Origin: Bacteroidales bacterium
GTDB taxonomy: Bacteria; Bacteroidota; Bacteroidia; Bacteroidales; UBA932
Direction of reading: 5' to 3'
Length of the DNA: 64,000 nucleotides
NCBI GenBank assembly: GCA_015060385.1
Contig: SUYO01000008.1
Coordinates: 1 to 64,000, forward strand
Part shown: positions 52,858-62,155 of the stretch, piece by piece
Position numbering within the stretch: the first letter of the stretch is position 1
How the letters are laid out: every line of letters begins with the position of its first letter
Program-made: the position numbers and the translations under genes
Notes under the pieces: generated by a model
Seen by the model: the letters and a program-made list of their open reading frames with translations, nothing else
Told to the model about the DNA's origin: nothing
Database searches by the model: none

Positions 52858-53310
52858 ATGACTGGATTCTTCGGCAAACATAGCGCAAAGGTTGATGACA
52901 AGGGAAGACTCGTGATTCCTTCTGGCATCAAGAGCGTCGTGCCTGCCGATCAGTTGGAGTTCGTCATCAGGAAGGACATGTACTCCAACTGTCTGGAAAT
53001 GTACACGAAGCAGGAGTGGGCCAACATGTCTCAGGCCGTAAGGGCGAAACTCGACCTGGCCTTTGATGAAGACCATATGCGTTATTGGAGAACATACATG
53101 AGCGACACCGTGACGGTTGTTCCGGATGCCAAGCTCGGAAGAATCACGATCCCGAAGGAGATACTTGACAAGGCCGGAATAGAAAAGGAAGTCATCTTCC
53201 TCGGCGTTGACTACAAGGTCGAAATCTGGGCAAAAGAAGAACTGGAAGGCGGAAGCCTCAGCCCTGAGGAATTCCGGATGATGGGTAAGAAGATAGCTGG
53301 TCGGATCTAA
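52858..53310 (+). CDS. mraZ: Transcriptional regulator MraZ
   Basis: 150 residues, the usual length. Two AbrB-like halves: FFGKHSAKVDDKGRLVIPSG at the start and VVPDAKLGRITIPKEILDKA near 90. MraZ binds DNA as a ring and usually represses the dcw cluster, whose first gene it is; the GTGG boxes upstream are its likely target. 18 bp before rsmH. Confidence 0.95.
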   Translation: MTGFFGKHSAKVDDKGRLVIPSGIKSVVPADQLEFVIRKDMYSNCLEMYTKQEWANMSQAVRAKLDLAFDEDHMRYWRTYMSDTVTVVPDAKLGRITIPKEILDKAGIEKEVIFLGVDYKVEIWAKEELEGGSLSPEEFRMMGKKIAGRI

Positions 53311-53328
53311 ACGAAAGGAGGCCTGAAC

Positions 53329-54237
53329 ATGTCTGAATACCACATTCCAGTATTGCTTGATGAAAGCGTTTCCGCTTTGATCGGCCCATCATCAGGAACA
53401 TATGCAGACGCCACATTCGGCGGAGGAGGACATACCTGCGAAATACTCAGGAGACTGTCCCCCGAGGGGCATGTGATCTCCTTCGACCGCGACAGCGATG
53501 CCATAGCCAACAAGCCTGACGACAACCGTCTGACGCTGATACGCAGCGACTTCCGTTGGATCCACAACCATATCATCCATCAGGGATATCCCGAAGGAAT
53601 CGACGGAGTTCTCGCAGATCTGGGAGTATCTTCGCACCAGTTCGACACAGCTGAACGCGGATTCTCCTTCAGATATGAGGCTCCCCTGGACATGAGGATG
53701 AACCGGGAGGCGGTAACGACAGCGGCTGATGTCGTGAACGGATATGAACAGGAGGAACTGGAGAAGATACTGAGGCTTTACGGAGAGGTCGATGGCAGCA
53801 GAAGGATAGCCCAACTGATCTGCAAGGCCAGGGAGACCTCCGAGATTAGGACGACCACAGACCTGGGGAAAGCCATAGAGAGTGCCCTGCCGAAATTCGC
53901 CGAGCACAAGTTCCTCGCAAAGGTCTACCAGGCCCTCCGGATCGAGGTCAATCAGGAGATGAAGTCGCTGGAGAAGTTCCTCAGCGGAGCGGCAAAGTCC
54001 CTGAAGCCTGGAGGAAAGCTAGTCGTGATAACCTATCACTCACTTGAGGACAGGATGGTGAAGAACTTCATAAAGGCAGGAAACATAGAAGGAAAGGTGG
54101 AGAAGGATTTCTACGGCAACTCCAAGGCGCCTCTCAAGGCAGTCAACAGAAAACCGATACTGCCGCAGGAAAGCGAGATTGCGGTAAACACCAGAGCTCG
54201 AAGCGCGAAGCTCAGAATTGCAGAAAAGGATGAATAA
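53329..54237 (+). CDS. rsmH: 16S rRNA C1402 N4-methyltransferase RsmH
   Basis: 302 residues. MSEYHIPVLLDESVSAL, the SAM loop DATFGGGGHTCEIL, and the C-terminal VITYHSLEDRMVKNF and NTRARSAKLR are classic RsmH (MraW) motifs. It methylates the ribosomal P-site nucleotide. Second gene of the dcw cluster; overlaps the next start by 8 bp. Confidence 0.97.
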   Translation: MSEYHIPVLLDESVSALIGPSSGTYADATFGGGGHTCEILRRLSPEGHVISFDRDSDAIANKPDDNRLTLIRSDFRWIHNHIIHQGYPEGIDGVLADLGVSSHQFDTAERGFSFRYEAPLDMRMNREAVTTAADVVNGYEQEELEKILRLYGEVDGSRRIAQLICKARETSEIRTTTDLGKAIESALPKFAEHKFLAKVYQALRIEVNQEMKSLEKFLSGAAKSLKPGGKLVVITYHSLEDRMVKNFIKAGNIEGKVEKDFYGNSKAPLKAVNRKPILPQESEIAVNTRARSAKLRIAEKDE

Positions 54238-54559
54238 GACAGCATATGCAATAAAGGAGTTCTTCATATCATTGGGACGAGGAGACCTCCTTACAAGACT
54301 GAGGGTAGACAGGCTGCTGCCTTACATACTCTACCTTTTCGCGCTCGGATGCATAAGCATCTGGATGAGTTACCACGCTGAGCAGACCATGCTCAAGGTG
54401 GAGAAGAACAACGAGATAATCAGGACACTGAAGATCTACAACGCCCAGAAGACATATGAGCTTGTGGGACTTGACAGGATAGCGACAGTTGAAAAGATGC
54501 TGGAAGAGGCAGGGTCGCAGGTAAAATCGCCGGAAAAGCCGGCAGATGTATTGGATTAG
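54230..54559 (+). CDS. ftsL: FtsL-like cell division protein
   Basis: 109 residues from ATG 54230; a TTG twelve bases earlier is rejected. One membrane helix (about 34-50, LPYILYLFALGCISIWMSYH) followed by a short heptad-like periplasmic region (VEKNNEIIRTLKIYNAQKTY). Size, topology and position between rsmH and ftsI mark the Bacteroidetes FtsL-like protein of the divisome, though sequence identity to FtsL proper is low. Confidence 0.8.
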   Translation: MNKTAYAIKEFFISLGRGDLLTRLRVDRLLPYILYLFALGCISIWMSYHAEQTMLKVEKNNEIIRTLKIYNAQKTYELVGLDRIATVEKMLEEAGSQVKSPEKPADVLD

Positions 54560-54565
54560 AACGGA

Positions 54566-56713
54566 ATGGCAAAGCGGAATAAGGAAAAACCTGAAGACAG
54601 ACACAGGATCAGCAAGATCCTGTGGTCTTTGTACATTACCTTCCTTGTCCTGTCTCTGGTGCTGATAATCAGGATAATCGACATCCAGTATTTCTGGGAA
54701 CCCGATCCTCAGACCGTAGAATACTTCCAGCCGAGGAGATATGAGAACAAGACCAGACCGGAAAGGGGTGCGATAATGGACATGAACGGAAAGCTGCTGG
54801 CCATCTCTACGCCCTTGTACAACATAAACATGGACTGTGCAGTTCTCAAGGACGAGTTCCGTGCAGGCAAGACACCAAGACAGACGGATTCCCTCGAAAG
54901 GGAATGGAGAGCAAAGGCGAGACTCCTTTGCAACGAGCTTCCCAAGGTGCTTGCAAAGGATGGAAAGACCGCAGACTACTACTACAATCTGATCATGAAG
55001 AACCGTGAATCGGACAGCATGAGAGGAAGGAGGAACGTTCCCATAACAAGGAACATAGACCATTCTACATACCTGAAGCTCTGCGACCTTCCCCTTTTCA
55101 ATGAAGGACAGTTCAAGAGCGGAATGATCAAGACCGAGGTTGAGACCAGACAGTATCCGTATGGAAGTCTTGCAGCCAGAGTCATCGGAGACGTAAGGAT
55201 AAACAAGGAGAATCCTGAAGAAAGCCGTTATCTGGGAATCGAAGGTCAGTACGACTATGTTCTTCACGGAAAGGAAGGTTCCCAGTGGATGAAGAGGACC
55301 GACAAGGGAAGCATAGCGGACCCGGACAGCACTGTAGTAGAGGTTGAGAACGGAAAGAATATAAGGACAACGCTTGATATTGACATACAGGACATTGCAG
55401 ACAGAGCTCTCAGAAGGCACATCACAGACGATGAAGAGATCGAAGGAGGGTGTGTTGTAGTGCTGGATGTGACGACTGGTGCCGTAAGAGCCATGGTGAA
55501 CCTGCAGAAGAACAGCAAGGGAGAACTTGGAGAGTACTTCAACATGGCGATCGGCCGCCCCGGTGAGCCGGGCTCGATATTCAAGGCTGTGACCTTGGCC
55601 ACACTTCTTGAGGACGGCAAGGTAACGCTTCAGGACAAGATCCCCACCAACAAGGGAAGGATAACCGAGATGCCGGAAATAGCTGCGGACAGCTACATCA
55701 CTGACTGGGAGAGGAAGAACAACACCAGTTCCATAAGCGTACAGGACGGATTCAAGATCTCGTCCAACTATGTATTCAGAAGGCTGGTGCTAGACAGCTA
55801 CGGTGACAAGCCTGAAAAGTTCATAGACAAGCTTTATGAGTACAAGCTGAATGATGCCTATGACTTCGACCTGGAGGAGAAGGGAGGAACAAGTTCCAAA
55901 GTGCCCGATCCGGGTTCGAGCGGATGGAGCCGCTCGACGCTTCCGTCTACCGCAATAGGATACTCCGTGATGGAGACACCGCTCAACATCGTGACATTCT
56001 ACAATGCGATAGCGAACAACGGAAAGATGATGAAGCCTTACCTGATCGAGTCGCACGAGGAGAACGGAAAGGTGGTCAAGAAGTTCGGTCCTGAGATCCT
56101 GAACGCCTCTGCCTTCTCGAAGGCCACTGCAGACTCGCTCACGAAGGCGCTTACCATGGTTACGCTGGAGGGTACAGGAGCCACAAGGCTCAAGAATGCA
56201 AAATGCACGGTCGCAGGAAAGACAGGTACAGCCAGGATGGTGCTTGATGTTTCTGAAAGAAAGGGAAGCCATGATCCTTACAAGGATATAGACGGACGCA
56301 GGAAGTATCAGGCTACATTCGTAGGATTCTTCCCCGCAGAAGAGCCTCAGTATACGGCGATAGTCACCGTATACACCAAACCGACCAGAAGGAGCGTGTA
56401 TGGAGGAGTGATACCCGCGATGACGTTCAGGGAACTTGTGGATCAGGTATGGTCACTCGACAGCCGATGGGGCGAAGAGTATGCAAAGAAGGCAGACATA
56501 CCGGCAATGAAGCCGGAATATATAGCGACGATGAGCGGCACCGCGATCCCGGTGCCCGATGTGAAGGGGATGGGTCTGAAGGACGCACTTTATGCAATCG
56601 AAAACAACGGTTACAAGTGCGAATATGAGGGTATGGGTCATGTTGTAAGTCAGACCCCTGCTGCCGGGACCCAAAGCAGGAAAGGTGAAACGGTTAAACT
56701 TGTACTCAGATGA
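54566..56713 (+). CDS. ftsI: Division transpeptidase FtsI (PBP3) with PASTA domain
   Basis: 715 residues. One N-terminal membrane helix (about 16-36), dimerisation domain with RPERGAIMDMNGKLLA, then the transpeptidase domain: SxxK in GEPGSIFKAV (Ser near 336), SxN in ISSNYVFRRL (near 398), KTG in VAGKTGTARM (near 550). A single PASTA domain closes the protein (660-715, AIPVPDVKGMGLKDALYAIE). It crosslinks septal peptidoglycan with FtsW, encoded four genes on. Its stop overlaps the murE start (ATGA). Confidence 0.95.
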   Translation: MAKRNKEKPEDRHRISKILWSLYITFLVLSLVLIIRIIDIQYFWEPDPQTVEYFQPRRYENKTRPERGAIMDMNGKLLAISTPLYNINMDCAVLKDEFRAGKTPRQTDSLEREWRAKARLLCNELPKVLAKDGKTADYYYNLIMKNRESDSMRGRRNVPITRNIDHSTYLKLCDLPLFNEGQFKSGMIKTEVETRQYPYGSLAARVIGDVRINKENPEESRYLGIEGQYDYVLHGKEGSQWMKRTDKGSIADPDSTVVEVENGKNIRTTLDIDIQDIADRALRRHITDDEEIEGGCVVVLDVTTGAVRAMVNLQKNSKGELGEYFNMAIGRPGEPGSIFKAVTLATLLEDGKVTLQDKIPTNKGRITEMPEIAADSYITDWERKNNTSSISVQDGFKISSNYVFRRLVLDSYGDKPEKFIDKLYEYKLNDAYDFDLEEKGGTSSKVPDPGSSGWSRSTLPSTAIGYSVMETPLNIVTFYNAIANNGKMMKPYLIESHEENGKVVKKFGPEILNASAFSKATADSLTKALTMVTLEGTGATRLKNAKCTVAGKTGTARMVLDVSERKGSHDPYKDIDGRRKYQATFVGFFPAEEPQYTAIVTVYTKPTRRSVYGGVIPAMTFRELVDQVWSLDSRWGEEYAKKADIPAMKPEYIATMSGTAIPVPDVKGMGLKDALYAIENNGYKCEYEGMGHVVSQTPAAGTQSRKGETVKLVLR

Positions 56714-58188
56714 GACTTGACAGAATAATAAGGAACAGCGGATGTGCGGTCGCTGCAGGAAATCATCTTGCAGAGGTCAGTGCCGTATGCAATGACTCCA
56801 GGAGGGTGGTTCCGGGAGCCTTGTTCGTCGCTGTCAAGGGATTTGCAGCCGATGGACACGGGTTCATCGCCACTGCCGTCGAGAAGGGGGCATCAGTAAT
56901 CGTTTATGAGGATGAAGTTTCCCTCAGAGAGCAGCTCGACAAGGTTCCGGACAGGGAGATCACGCTTGTGAAGGCAGAGTCGTCAAGATATGCCCTTGCG
57001 ATAATCGCGGCCAACTTCTACGACAATCCGTCCGAGAAGCTGACTCTTGTCGGTATCACGGGTACGAATGGAAAGACCACGACTGTGACCCTCCTCCACA
57101 GGATGTTCACAGCCATGGGCTACAGCTGCGGACTGCTGTCGACGATAGCGAATTACGTGGGTACCAAGGGAACTGAAGCCGTAAACACTACCTCCGACCC
57201 TCTGACCATAAATTCTCTTCTTGCAGAAATGGTGGATGCGGGGTGCGGATACTGTTTCATGGAGGTCAGCTCGATCGGAGTGGAGCAGGAAAGGGTAGCA
57301 GGTCTGAAGTTCAAGGCTGGAATATTCTCTAACCTGACCCACGACCATCTCGACTACCACAAGACCTTCGCCGAGTACCTCAGATGCAAGAAGCTGTTCT
57401 TCGACACCTTGCCGTCCGACGCGTATGCGATCATCAACATCGATGACCGCAACGGTCTGGTGATGGTGCAGAACACGAAGGCCGAGGTCGTGACATATTC
57501 GGTGCGGGGCATAGCGGACCATACCTGCAGGGTGATGGAGCAGAGTTTCGAAGGCATGCTTCTGAAGATCGACGGGATCGAGGCATGGAGCGCCCTGATC
57601 GGCCTGCACAATGCCTACAACCTTCTGGCTATCTATACGACAGCCGTCGTACTTGGAGCCGGACCGGAAGAGGTACTCGTAGCCATGAGCACATTGAAGC
57701 CGGCCCCCGGCCGTCTTGAGAACCTGCGAGGTCCAAGAGACATTTCTGTCATCATAGACTACGCCCACACCCCTGACGCTCTTGAAAACGTACTCAAGAC
57801 GCTCAGGGAGATAGCACCTGACAGGGAACTGATCTGCCTCTTCGGATGCGGAGGAGACCGCGACAGGACAAAGCGCCCGGAAATGGCTGCAATAGCCCAG
57901 AAACTTGCCGACAGGATTGTCGTCACTTCCGACAACAGCCGTACCGAGAAGACATCCGACATCATGGCGGACATCAAGGCCGGAATGGACCTGAACGGAA
58001 GATCGAGGTCTCTGTTCATCGAAGACAGGGAGGAGGCAATCCGCACGGCAGTGATGATAGCCGGACAGGGAGCGACCATACTGCTCGCCGGAAAAGGGCA
58101 TGAGACCTATCAGATAATAGGAACGGAAAAGAGACATTTTGACGAAAAGGAGATCGTAAGGGAGATCTTCACAACAATGGAAGAGTAA
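56710..58188 (+). CDS. murE: UDP-MurNAc-tripeptide synthetase MurE
   Basis: 492 residues. ATP loop VGITGTNGKTTTVTLL (near 117), carbamoylated-lysine region and the C-terminal IIDYAHTPDALENVL. It adds the third amino acid to UDP-MurNAc-L-Ala-D-Glu; in Bacteroidales this is expected to be meso-diaminopimelate. The specificity motif, usually DNPR in DAP-adding enzymes, reads DNSR here (TSDNSRTEKT, near 406). The key Arg is kept. 5 bp or less to its neighbours. Confidence 0.95.
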   Translation: MRLDRIIRNSGCAVAAGNHLAEVSAVCNDSRRVVPGALFVAVKGFAADGHGFIATAVEKGASVIVYEDEVSLREQLDKVPDREITLVKAESSRYALAIIAANFYDNPSEKLTLVGITGTNGKTTTVTLLHRMFTAMGYSCGLLSTIANYVGTKGTEAVNTTSDPLTINSLLAEMVDAGCGYCFMEVSSIGVEQERVAGLKFKAGIFSNLTHDHLDYHKTFAEYLRCKKLFFDTLPSDAYAIINIDDRNGLVMVQNTKAEVVTYSVRGIADHTCRVMEQSFEGMLLKIDGIEAWSALIGLHNAYNLLAIYTTAVVLGAGPEEVLVAMSTLKPAPGRLENLRGPRDISVIIDYAHTPDALENVLKTLREIAPDRELICLFGCGGDRDRTKRPEMAAIAQKLADRIVVTSDNSRTEKTSDIMADIKAGMDLNGRSRSLFIEDREEAIRTAVMIAGQGATILLAGKGHETYQIIGTEKRHFDEKEIVREIFTTMEE

Positions 58189-58192
58189 GAAA

Positions 58193-59443
58193 ATGATATA
58201 CCATCTTGTAGAATACTTGAAACAGATCGGGGTAGATCTGCCCGGACAGGGTCTTTTCGGCTATCTGTCATTCAGGGCGATCGCCTCATTCACCACAGCC
58301 CTTCTCATATCCATCTTCGCTGGAAGAAGGATCATAGGATGGCTGCAGAAGAAGCAGATCGGAGAGACCATACGCGACCTCGGGCTGGAGGGTCAGATGC
58401 AGAAGAAGGGAACCCCTACCATGGGAGGAATCATCATCTTCATCTCCCTTGTCATTCCCGTGCTGCTTTTCGGTGACCTTACGAACATCTACAACATCCT
58501 CCTGCTGATAAGCACTGCGTGGTTCTTCTTCCTCGGATTCACAGATGACTACATAAAGGTATTCAGGAAGAACAAGGAGGGCCTCAGCGAAAAGAAGAAG
58601 CTGCTCGGACAGGGAGCGATGGCCCTTGCAATCGGTCTTGCGGTATGCTTCAGCGACCAGATTGTGGTCAGGGAGCAGGTGGAGACCGACACTCAGGTCG
58701 AGACGACTGTGGAGAAGGTGGATATGGTCAAGAGCACAAAGACCACCATACCTTTCGTGAAGAACCATGAGTTCGACTACAAGTGGCTTTCTCCGTTCGA
58801 CGGAGCGATGGGATGGTACTGCAAATGGGCCGTATATGTGCTTATGATCGTCATCGTCATCACGGCATGTTCGAACGGAGTCAACCTTACCGACGGCATG
58901 GACGGTCTTGCGGCGGGAACATCCGCCATAGTCGGGATAGTGCTGGGAGTCTTCGCATGGCTTGGAGGCAACATAGTCAATGCGGAATACCTCAACATCA
59001 TGTATATTCCGGGAAGCGGCGAACTTGCCGTGTTCATGTCTGCACTTGTAGGCGCTCTGATCGGCTTCCTGTGGTACAACACCTATCCTGCCCAGGTTTT
59101 CATGGGAGATACAGGTAGTCTGATGCTGGGAGGTATAATCGGAGTAAGTGCAGTACTTATCCGAAAGGAGCTGCTGATACCGGTATTGTGCGGAATCTTC
59201 TTCGCGGAAAGCGTATCAGTGATCATGCAGAGAAGCTACTTCAAATATACGAAGAAGAAATATGGTGAGGGAAGAAGGATCTTCAGGATGGCCCCTCTCC
59301 ACCACCATTATCAGAAGGAAGGCATCCCTTCGATGATTCAGAAGCCTTCGGGAGTGCTACCTGAAGCAAAGATAGTATCCAGGTTCTGGATTGTGGGTAT
59401 CATCCTCGCAGTCATAACCGTAGCAATGTTGAAAATAAGATAG
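58193..59443 (+). CDS. mraY: Phospho-MurNAc-pentapeptide transferase MraY
   Basis: 416 residues with ten or so membrane helices. Catalytic and binding motifs: MGGIIIFISLV, GFTDDYIKVFRKNKEGLS (Asp pair), GVNLTDGMDGLAAG, and APLHHHYQKEG (HHH). It makes lipid I at the inner membrane. A charged insert of about 45 residues (EQVETDTQVETTVEKVDMVK and following, near 160-205) is typical of Bacteroidetes MraY and absent in proteobacterial ones. Confidence 0.97.
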   Translation: MIYHLVEYLKQIGVDLPGQGLFGYLSFRAIASFTTALLISIFAGRRIIGWLQKKQIGETIRDLGLEGQMQKKGTPTMGGIIIFISLVIPVLLFGDLTNIYNILLLISTAWFFFLGFTDDYIKVFRKNKEGLSEKKKLLGQGAMALAIGLAVCFSDQIVVREQVETDTQVETTVEKVDMVKSTKTTIPFVKNHEFDYKWLSPFDGAMGWYCKWAVYVLMIVIVITACSNGVNLTDGMDGLAAGTSAIVGIVLGVFAWLGGNIVNAEYLNIMYIPGSGELAVFMSALVGALIGFLWYNTYPAQVFMGDTGSLMLGGIIGVSAVLIRKELLIPVLCGIFFAESVSVIMQRSYFKYTKKKYGEGRRIFRMAPLHHHYQKEGIPSMIQKPSGVLPEAKIVSRFWIVGIILAVITVAMLKIR

Positions 59444-59456
59444 ACACCGAATATAT

Positions 59457-60791
59457 ATGTCAAGAATTGTAGTGTTAGGTGGAGGAGAGAGCGGAGTCGG
59501 ATCCGCAGTCCTCGCAAAGGTGAAAGGTCACGACGTTTTCCTCTCGGATATGGGCAGGATCTCCGAGGATTATGCCGCCATGCTTGAGAAATGGGAGATT
59601 CCGTTCGAGCAGGGGAAGCATACCGAGGATCTTATCCTGAATGCCGATGAGGTCATAAAGAGCCCCGGCATACCTTCGACCGCCCCCATGGTGCAGAAGA
59701 TCGCAGACAAGGGGATCGGGGTGATTTCGGAAATCGAATTCGCAGGGCGTTACGACTCTGCGAAGAAGGTGTGCATAACCGGCAGCAACGGAAAGACCAC
59801 GACAACATCCCTCATCTACCACCTGCTCAAGCAGGCGGGTCTGAACGTGGGTCTCGGAGGAAACATCGGAAAAAGCTACGCATATCAGGTGGCTACCGAG
59901 AACTATGACATATATGTACTGGAACTCAGCAGCTTCCAGCTGGACAATGTCTATGACTTCAAGGCAGACATAGCCATAATCACCAATATCACTCCTGACC
60001 ATCTTGACAGGTACGGACATGACATGGAGAATTATGTCAAGGCAAAGTTCCGCATCACACGGAACATGTCCAGCGACGACTGCTTCATCTTCTGTTCAGA
60101 CGACGACATAACGATCAAACACCTCGACCAGATCGTGCTGAAGGCAAAGAAACTTCCTTTCACCCAAAAGGGAGAGGTTGAGCAGGGAGCCTTCGTCAAG
60201 GAAGACAGGATGATCATCCGCTACAAGGAGCAGGAGTGCGACATGTACCTCCAGGAGCTCGCTCTCGGCGGAAGACACAACATATACAATTCAATGGCGG
60301 CAGCCATTGCCGCAAAGGTGATCGACATCGACAATGAAGCCATACGCAACGGACTGGCTACATTCCAGGCTGTGGAACACAGACTGGAGAATGTGCTGAG
60401 CATCAAGGATGTGCTTTATATAAACGACTCGAAAGCGACCAACGTCGATGCCGCATGGTACGCCCTCGAATGTCAGAAAAGGCCGGTCGTATGGATCGTA
60501 GGAGGCACAGACAAGGGCAACGATTACGCAAGCCTCATACCTCTGGCGAAGGAAAAGGTGAAAGCAATGATATGCATGGGTCTTGACAACAGGAAGTTCC
60601 ACGAGTCATTCGAAGGAGTGGTACCGGAAATCCATGACGTGACATCCGCAAAGGATGCGGTCGGTCTGGCTCATGGCATTGCCGTTCCCGGTGATGTAGT
60701 GCTGCTGTCCCCTTGCTGCGCAAGCTTCGACCTTTTCAAGAACTACGAGGACAGGGGAAGACAGTTCAAGGAAGCCGTAAGAAATCTTTAG
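59457..60791 (+). CDS. murD: UDP-MurNAc-L-alanine:D-glutamate ligase MurD
   Basis: 444 residues. Nucleotide loop CITGSNGKTTTTSLIYHLL (near 109), ELSSFQLDNV, ITNITPDHLDRYG, HRLENVLSIKDVLYINDSKA and the final LLSPCCASFDLFKNYEDRG. It adds D-Glu in cytosolic precursor synthesis. 13 bp after mraY, 3 bp before ftsW. Confidence 0.97.
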   Translation: MSRIVVLGGGESGVGSAVLAKVKGHDVFLSDMGRISEDYAAMLEKWEIPFEQGKHTEDLILNADEVIKSPGIPSTAPMVQKIADKGIGVISEIEFAGRYDSAKKVCITGSNGKTTTTSLIYHLLKQAGLNVGLGGNIGKSYAYQVATENYDIYVLELSSFQLDNVYDFKADIAIITNITPDHLDRYGHDMENYVKAKFRITRNMSSDDCFIFCSDDDITIKHLDQIVLKAKKLPFTQKGEVEQGAFVKEDRMIIRYKEQECDMYLQELALGGRHNIYNSMAAAIAAKVIDIDNEAIRNGLATFQAVEHRLENVLSIKDVLYINDSKATNVDAAWYALECQKRPVVWIVGGTDKGNDYASLIPLAKEKVKAMICMGLDNRKFHESFEGVVPEIHDVTSAKDAVGLAHGIAVPGDVVLLSPCCASFDLFKNYEDRGRQFKEAVRNL

Positions 60792-60794
60792 GAC

Positions 60795-62153
60795 ATGGGA
60801 ACTGCAGGCAAGAAAAAGACCGGGACCCAAAGGAAGGGGTTCTGGGGTTTCATAGACAATATCGAAGGAGACAAGGTCGTATGGATAATCGTATTTCTGC
60901 TGATCATGATCTCCATTCTTGCCATATTCTCTTCGACCTCCCTGCTTAAGGAAGGAAGCAAGGACAGGATGGACTTCGTTACTGAGCATCTTGTCGTCGT
61001 AGGCATGGGACTCGGACTTATATTCGGACTATATAATGTAAAGAAGATCGGAATATTCCGCATCCTCTCGCAGTTCGGATTCGGCGTTTCCTTCATATTG
61101 CTGGTTCTGCTTGCCGCTCATGTGAAGATTCCCGGAGTCATCGAGGCAGAGAGGATTAACGGAGCATGGAGAACTCTGAGAGTCGCCGGATTCCAGCTCC
61201 ATGTCTTCGAGGTCGCAAAGGTGGCGATGGTACTTTACCTGGCCTGGGCCATACATGCATTCAAGGAAGGCCGTCTTAAATACGGAAGCACTGACCTTAA
61301 GAAACGCATCATATACATGTACGCCCCTATCGGCATCGTATGCGGACTGACACTTCTGGGAAGCGGTTCGAGTGCTGTATTCATCGGAGCGATCCTTATC
61401 GCGACCCTCCTTATCGGAGGCATACCGTTCAAGGAGATAGCCGCATTGGGAGCGATTTGCCTCTGTCTGCTTATAGGAGCGGTAGGCATCTACAAGGCCA
61501 CAGACGGAAAGGTCCTGAAGAAATTCGAAAGATTCGACACGATGACAAACAGGATTGGGGCTGACTACGATGCTGAAAGACTGAAGGAGGTACAGCCGCG
61601 GTCCCGGGAGTTCTACAGGATACTTGACGAAATCAAGCAGCCATACAGCGCCAAGATAGCGGTGCATGAAGGAAAGATTCTTGGAAAAAGCAGCGGCAAC
61701 AGCACCCAGAAATATGTGGTCTCGAACATTTACGGAGACTATATGTTCAGTTTCCTTATAGAAGAATACGGACTTATCGGAGGCATGATAGTGATATTCC
61801 TTTATGTGAGCCTTCTGGCTAGAGGTTCGACGATAGCGAGACTGTGCAGCAACGAATACGCGAAGATCGCTGTCGGCGGTCTGAGCGTGCTTATAACCGG
61901 TCAGGCATTCATGCATATGTTCGTCAATGTGGACATCGGTCCGATGACGGGACAGACCCTGCCTCTGATCAGCCACGGAAGCTTCGCATTCCTGGTGTTC
62001 TGCATAGCCTTCGGAGTGATACTGGCGATCAGCCGCATGGCACGAAAGAGGATACGGGAAGAGGAGGAAGCTGCCAAACCTATATATGACAGCAGCCGGG
62101 ACGACATCCAGACAAGCATGGACATACTCGAACAGATTGACAGAGATTTGTAG
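60795..62153 (+). CDS. ftsW: SEDS peptidoglycan polymerase FtsW
   Basis: 452 residues, ten membrane helices. SEDS features include VIEAERINGAWRTLRVAGFQ, FEVAKVAMVLYLAWAIHAF, a long periplasmic loop ending SNIYGDYMFSFLIEEYG, and MFVNVDIGPMTGQTLPLISH near 375-400. It polymerises septal glycan from lipid II with FtsI. Position between murD and murG is canonical for the dcw cluster. Confidence 0.95.
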   Translation: MGTAGKKKTGTQRKGFWGFIDNIEGDKVVWIIVFLLIMISILAIFSSTSLLKEGSKDRMDFVTEHLVVVGMGLGLIFGLYNVKKIGIFRILSQFGFGVSFILLVLLAAHVKIPGVIEAERINGAWRTLRVAGFQLHVFEVAKVAMVLYLAWAIHAFKEGRLKYGSTDLKKRIIYMYAPIGIVCGLTLLGSGSSAVFIGAILIATLLIGGIPFKEIAALGAICLCLLIGAVGIYKATDGKVLKKFERFDTMTNRIGADYDAERLKEVQPRSREFYRILDEIKQPYSAKIAVHEGKILGKSSGNSTQKYVVSNIYGDYMFSFLIEEYGLIGGMIVIFLYVSLLARGSTIARLCSNEYAKIAVGGLSVLITGQAFMHMFVNVDIGPMTGQTLPLISHGSFAFLVFCIAFGVILAISRMARKRIREEEEAAKPIYDSSRDDIQTSMDILEQIDRDL

Positions 62154-62155
62154 AT

